A DNA stretch of 26,914 nucleotides from JBLIOB01 sp047639575 (lineage in GTDB: Bacteria; Bacteroidota; Bacteroidia; Flavobacteriales_D; Parvicellaceae), in assembly GCA_047639575.1 (NCBI GenBank), contig JBLIOB010000020.1, positions 1-26,914 on the forward strand. Reading direction: 5' to 3'. Shown in pieces: positions 24,227 to 26,914 of this stretch; positions within the stretch are counted from its first letter, which is position 1, and every line of letters begins with the position of its first letter. A program made the position numbers and the translations under genes. The notes below the pieces were generated by a model. The model made no database searches. It saw only the letters and a program-made list of their open reading frames with translations, and had not been told where the DNA came from.

Positions 24227-24257
24227 TTTGTCACACGTTAAGGAACATTGCCTCCAA
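24227..24257 (+). promoter_or_regulatory. Candidate ECF sigma promoter before the sigma gene (autoregulation)
   Basis: TTTGTCACAC (24227-24236) and TCCAA (24253-24257) recur with the same spacing before the downstream SRPBCC gene. TGTCACA is a known type of ECF -35 element (for example ECF41). The sigma ATG is only 13 bases after the second block, so the leader would be very short. Confidence 0.65.
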
Positions 24258-24270
24258 TACAAAAGATTTT

Positions 24271-25155
24271 ATGAAAAACCCACTCGCAAAAAATTATAAT
24301 GAGGCAAATGACCAAGAACTCATAAAGCATGCAAATGGCGGAAGTAAAAATGCGTTAAACCAACTAATTGTGGCTCATGAATCTTTCATTTACAATGTCG
24401 CTTGGAAATTTACAAATGATAAGGGCGAAGCGAGTGACCTTACACAAGAGGTGTTGATAAAGGTTATTACTAAGTTGTCTACCTTTAAAGGAAATAGCTC
24501 TTTTAGAACATGGCTTTATAGAATTGTGTTTAACGAATTTATGCAGACCAAAAGGAGACCAATGGAAAATAAATGGGATAATTTTGATGACTTTGCAGAT
24601 AAACTGAATGCCATTCCAAGTCCCGAAATTTCAGAGGAAGAGGAAGAAGAACAAATTTATCGGACTAAAACGGCAAGAGTTCGTTGCATGTCTGGAATGC
24701 TTATGTGCCTGACCAGAGAGCAGAGATTAATTTATTTGTTAGGTGATGTGTTTCAAATTGATCATAATCTTGGCGCTGAAATATTCGAAGTAAGTAAAGA
24801 TAATTTCAGAAAGAAATTATCACGTACCAGGAAAGAATTTCATGCTTTTATGAATAAACAGTGTGGATTAGTAAACCTTGATAATCCTTGCCGTTGCTCC
24901 AAAAAAGCCAAGGCAATGGAGGCTGCGGGAAAAATGCAAACCGATAAGAAGCTTTTTGATCCGGAATTTAGCGCTACCATAGCTGAATACGCAGAATCAG
25001 TTGCGGATAAGGTAGCTGACAAAATTGATTTAAAATATATTGAGTTTTTCCAAGATCACCCAACCAAGAAAAGTTTGGATAAAGAGTCTATCATTCGTGA
25101 ATTGGTAAATGACTCTAATTACAATAAATACTTTGATGAAATAACTGGAAAATAA
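24271..25155 (+). CDS. ECF-type RNA polymerase sigma factor with C-terminal extension
   Basis: A sigma-70 family factor of the extracytoplasmic-function type. Of 294 residues, about 20-98 form region 2 (NALNQLIVAHESFIYNVAW, GEASDLTQEVLIKV, SSFRTWLYRIVFN). An acidic linker (SEEEEEEQ, 121-128) follows, and about 138-192 form region 4 (LTREQRLIYLLGDVFQI, DNFRKKLSRTRKEF). Beyond region 4 a conserved-looking CGLVNLDNPCRCSKKAKA segment (C198, C207, C209) leads into about 80 residues with helices (PEFSATIAEYAESVADKVADKI). Such an extension may replace a separate anti-sigma factor; none is encoded nearby. A motif shared with the downstream SRPBCC operon lies before the gene, suggesting self-regulation. 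A terminator follows. Confidence 0.92.
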   Translation: MKNPLAKNYNEANDQELIKHANGGSKNALNQLIVAHESFIYNVAWKFTNDKGEASDLTQEVLIKVITKLSTFKGNSSFRTWLYRIVFNEFMQTKRRPMENKWDNFDDFADKLNAIPSPEISEEEEEEQIYRTKTARVRCMSGMLMCLTREQRLIYLLGDVFQIDHNLGAEIFEVSKDNFRKKLSRTRKEFHAFMNKQCGLVNLDNPCRCSKKAKAMEAAGKMQTDKKLFDPEFSATIAEYAESVADKVADKIDLKYIEFFQDHPTKKSLDKESIIRELVNDSNYNKYFDEITGK

Positions 25156-25177
25156 ACGTTCAGTTATTCATAATCTG

Positions 25178-25212
25178 AAAGCCAACCATTCTCGAAATGG
25201 TTGGCTTTTTTT
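25178..25212 (+). terminator. Intrinsic terminator after the ECF sigma gene
   Basis: Arms AAAGCCAACCATT and AATGGTTGGCTTT form a 13-bp stem with a 5-base loop, followed by a T run. It separates the sigma transcript from the SRPBCC operon, whose promoter motif begins 5 bases later. Confidence 0.92.
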
Positions 25213-25217
25213 ATGCT

Positions 25218-25248
25218 TTTGTCACACTTTGATTGATCATGTATCCAA
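25218..25248 (+). promoter_or_regulatory. Candidate ECF sigma promoter before the SRPBCC operon
   Basis: TTTGTCACAC (25218-25227) and TCCAA (25244-25248) at the same spacing as before the sigma gene: TGTCACAC to TCCAA start-to-start is 24 bases in both. Predicted leader about 35 bases. The sequence between the two blocks differs from the first copy, so this is not a simple duplication. Confidence 0.68.
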
Positions 25249-25287
25249 CTGATATAACACATTACTAATTACTAAAAATCTTATATC

Positions 25288-25755
25288 ATGAACATTAAAG
25301 TAGAATTAACAATCAAGAAAAGTATACAAGAAGTATGGGAAGTTATGGGCAACCAATATGGATATGCAGATAAGTGGTCCAGTAACTTTAAAACGTCCAA
25401 GCCTGGTGGTGAAGCAAAATTTAGCGGGCTTGAGTATTCTCTTAGAGATACTACAACCGATCGAGGGAACACAATACAAGAACTCACAGCATTTGATCCG
25501 ATCAAATTTACCCTAAGTTATATTATCACTAAAGGTGCTCCAGAGATAGCAAAAATGGCAGGTGCTACCTGGTCCTTGTCTATCGAAAGTGAAAATTCGA
25601 CTGTGGTCTCAATGGATTTTATTATGGAACCTAAAATGGAAATAAATGAAGCAATGGAAACCAAGATTAAAATGGGCTTAACGGCATCAGTGAAAGAACT
25701 GACTGAAGAGTTGAAATTTTATTTGGAAACAGGAAAGCCACTAATTCAAAACTAA
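25288..25755 (+). CDS. SRPBCC family protein (soluble)
   Basis: 155 residues of the START/Bet v1-like SRPBCC fold, which binds small hydrophobic ligands in a deep pocket. It begins with the usual strand and helix (MNIKVELTIKKSIQEVWEVMG), has the central GNTIQELTAFDPIKFTLSYII region, and ends with a long helix (KIKMGLTASVKELTEELKFYLETGK). No signal peptide, so it should be cytoplasmic. The next gene, 6 bp on, is its paralogue with a membrane anchor. First gene of an operon with the candidate sigma promoter and probably a target of the ECF factor. The ligand is unknown. Confidence 0.85.
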   Translation: MNIKVELTIKKSIQEVWEVMGNQYGYADKWSSNFKTSKPGGEAKFSGLEYSLRDTTTDRGNTIQELTAFDPIKFTLSYIITKGAPEIAKMAGATWSLSIESENSTVVSMDFIMEPKMEINEAMETKIKMGLTASVKELTEELKFYLETGKPLIQN

Positions 25756-25761
25756 AGTAAT

Positions 25762-26349
25762 ATGAAATTGAATAGGAAGAAAAAGAGAGGACTGGGTATT
25801 TCTCTGCTTATATTGATTCTAATGTTTATATCTAATTTCTTTATCAGTTATACCGTTGATGTTACTCAAGAATTGACAATTAATGCAAATATTGATTCAA
25901 CTTGGCAGGTAATGGGGGTTGAATTTTCTGAAGTGGACCTTTGGTGTGCAAATTTCATAAAGTCTGAAGCTAGTGGTAGTAAAAAGTTTGATGGTTTAGA
26001 CTATTCGAAGAGAATCACTGTAACCACAAAAGGAGAAAACACGCAAGAACTAGATGACTTTGATCCAACAAACTATGTTTTAAAGTATCACATTAGCGAA
26101 GGGAAACCTGGTATTGCGAAAGAGGCAAGTGCCGTGTGGTCATTGGTTGATCTTGGACTAAATAAAACAAGAGTCGTGTTAGAATTCAAATTGGTAACCA
26201 AAGGTTGGATCGGTCTTTTGATGTCAGGTAAAGTGAGAAGTGGTATAAACAGTACTTCAGCCGAAATTGCTGAAGAGTTGAAATATTACATGGAAAATGG
26301 AACTGCCCATCTGCGAAAAATTGAATCAATAAAAAAGATAAAACATTAA
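25762..26349 (+). CDS. SRPBCC family protein with N-terminal membrane anchor
   Basis: 195 residues. A basic N-terminus (MKLNRKKKRG) is followed by one transmembrane helix (about 11-30, LGISLLILILMFISNFFISY) and an SRPBCC domain. The domain aligns with the preceding gene: VTQELTINANIDSTWQVMG, FDGLDYSKR, GENTQELDDFDPTNYVLKY, then EIAEELKYYMENGTAHL. The positive-inside rule places the domain outside the cytoplasm. The two genes look like a tandem duplication in which one copy gained an anchor. The hydrolase gene starts 3 bases after its stop, so all three are one operon. Confidence 0.83.
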   Translation: MKLNRKKKRGLGISLLILILMFISNFFISYTVDVTQELTINANIDSTWQVMGVEFSEVDLWCANFIKSEASGSKKFDGLDYSKRITVTTKGENTQELDDFDPTNYVLKYHISEGKPGIAKEASAVWSLVDLGLNKTRVVLEFKLVTKGWIGLLMSGKVRSGINSTSAEIAEELKYYMENGTAHLRKIESIKKIKH

Positions 26350-26352
26350 ATA

Positions 26353-26914
26353 ATGAACAAAAAAAAAGAAATCTCAGCAGCGTTCCCGTTCGAATCAAAA
26401 TTTATTGAAGTAAAGGGAAGTAAAATGCACTACATAGATGAAGGAGAGGGTGATTCTATCCTATTCTTACATGGTAATCCTACCTCAAGTTATTTATGGC
26501 GAAATGTCATTCCCTACATGACTGGAAAAGGAAGATGTATAGCTTTAGATCATATTGGAATGGGTAAATCTGATAAGCCAGATATCGATTATGGTTTTAT
26601 TGATAGTTACAATTACTTAGAGGGGTTTATAGAGAAGCTAGGTCTCAAAAATGTCACCTTGGTTCTACATGACTGGGGTGCAATGATGGGCTTTCATTAT
26701 GCCAATATGAACCGGGATAATATAAAAGCTATTGCCTTTATGGAAGCAGCAATAGATGTGCCTCGTTATGAAACAATGCCAAGAAGCATTAAAGTTGCGC
26801 TCAGCCTAATGCGCACAAATTTCATAGGAGGCCTGATGGTGAAAAGGGGTAATCTCTTTATTAAAAAAATGCTGCCTGACATGATAGTAAGGAAATTAAC
26901 TAAAGAAGAAATGA
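26353..26914 (+). CDS. Haloalkane dehalogenase-like alpha/beta hydrolase, 3' partial
   Basis: The first 187 residues of an alpha/beta hydrolase. LFLHGNPTSSYLWRN (from about residue 37) carries the oxyanion/halide-binding Asn N42. The nucleophile elbow reads VLHDWGAMMG, with Asp D107 and the halide-stabilising Trp W108 in place of Ser. This N-plus-W arrangement and the HGNPTSSYLWRN string match haloalkane dehalogenases of subfamily II, which hydrolyse carbon-halogen bonds. The catalytic His and acid lie beyond the window, and many such homologues have unproven substrates. It is third in the operon with the two SRPBCC genes. Confidence 0.88.
   Translation, partial: MNKKKEISAAFPFESKFIEVKGSKMHYIDEGEGDSILFLHGNPTSSYLWRNVIPYMTGKGRCIALDHIGMGKSDKPDIDYGFIDSYNYLEGFIEKLGLKNVTLVLHDWGAMMGFHYANMNRDNIKAIAFMEAAIDVPRYETMPRSIKVALSLMRTNFIGGLMVKRGNLFIKKMLPDMIVRKLTKEEM

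Noticed and set aside
24049..24234. A 61-codon reverse ORF in the spacer before the sigma gene
   Set aside because: It spans the large hairpin and the sigma -35 motif and has no family resemblance or promoter.
1..26914. tRNA, rRNA or CRISPR arrays
   Set aside because: No T-loop plus acceptor-stem pattern, rRNA stretch or regularly spaced direct repeats were seen on either strand by eye.

Overview
The window (about 38-40% GC by eye) looks like a chromosome segment from a member of the Bacteroidota, most likely order Flavobacteriales. The evidence is direct: type IX secretion genes porU and porV, repeated TAnnTTTG -7 promoter elements 20-30 bases before start codons, almost no Shine-Dalgarno sites, and the core-gene run porU-porV-cdd-pdhA-pdhC.

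Left half (1-16.8 kb) is mostly conserved core. It holds porU (cut at the left edge) and porV; a convergent pair encoding a DUF4956 membrane protein and a VTC-type polyphosphate polymerase domain protein; cytidine deaminase; and the E1-alpha and E2 subunits of pyruvate dehydrogenase without an adjacent E1-beta. A reverse-strand block follows: a secreted protein coupled to 3-methyladenine DNA glycosylase I, then a small beta-barrel-like protein coupled to a lipoprotein. After that come recG, a four-helix cytochrome b, efp and a two-domain glyoxalase-fold (VOC) protein.

The middle (16.8-20 kb) has a DUF4476 secreted protein with a structured leader, then a short-chain dehydrogenase overlapping proC, and a small lipoprotein.

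The right side (20-24.2 kb) is accessory. It is a row of small reverse-strand genes (methyltransferase broken by a frameshift, DUF2071, DinB, three small uncharacterised proteins), separated by spacers with inverted repeats. It ends at a decayed 778-bp IS6-family insertion sequence with both terminal inverted repeats still visible.

The most interesting part is 24.1-26.9 kb: an ECF-type sigma factor with a cysteine-containing C-terminal extension, followed by two paralogous SRPBCC proteins (one soluble, one membrane-anchored) and a haloalkane dehalogenase-like alpha/beta hydrolase cut by the right edge. The same two-block motif, TTTGTCACAC and TCCAA at identical spacing, lies before the sigma gene and before the first SRPBCC gene. 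This reads as a self-regulated sigma factor driving the SRPBCC-SRPBCC-hydrolase operon. A large two-way hairpin of unknown role sits just upstream of the sigma promoter.
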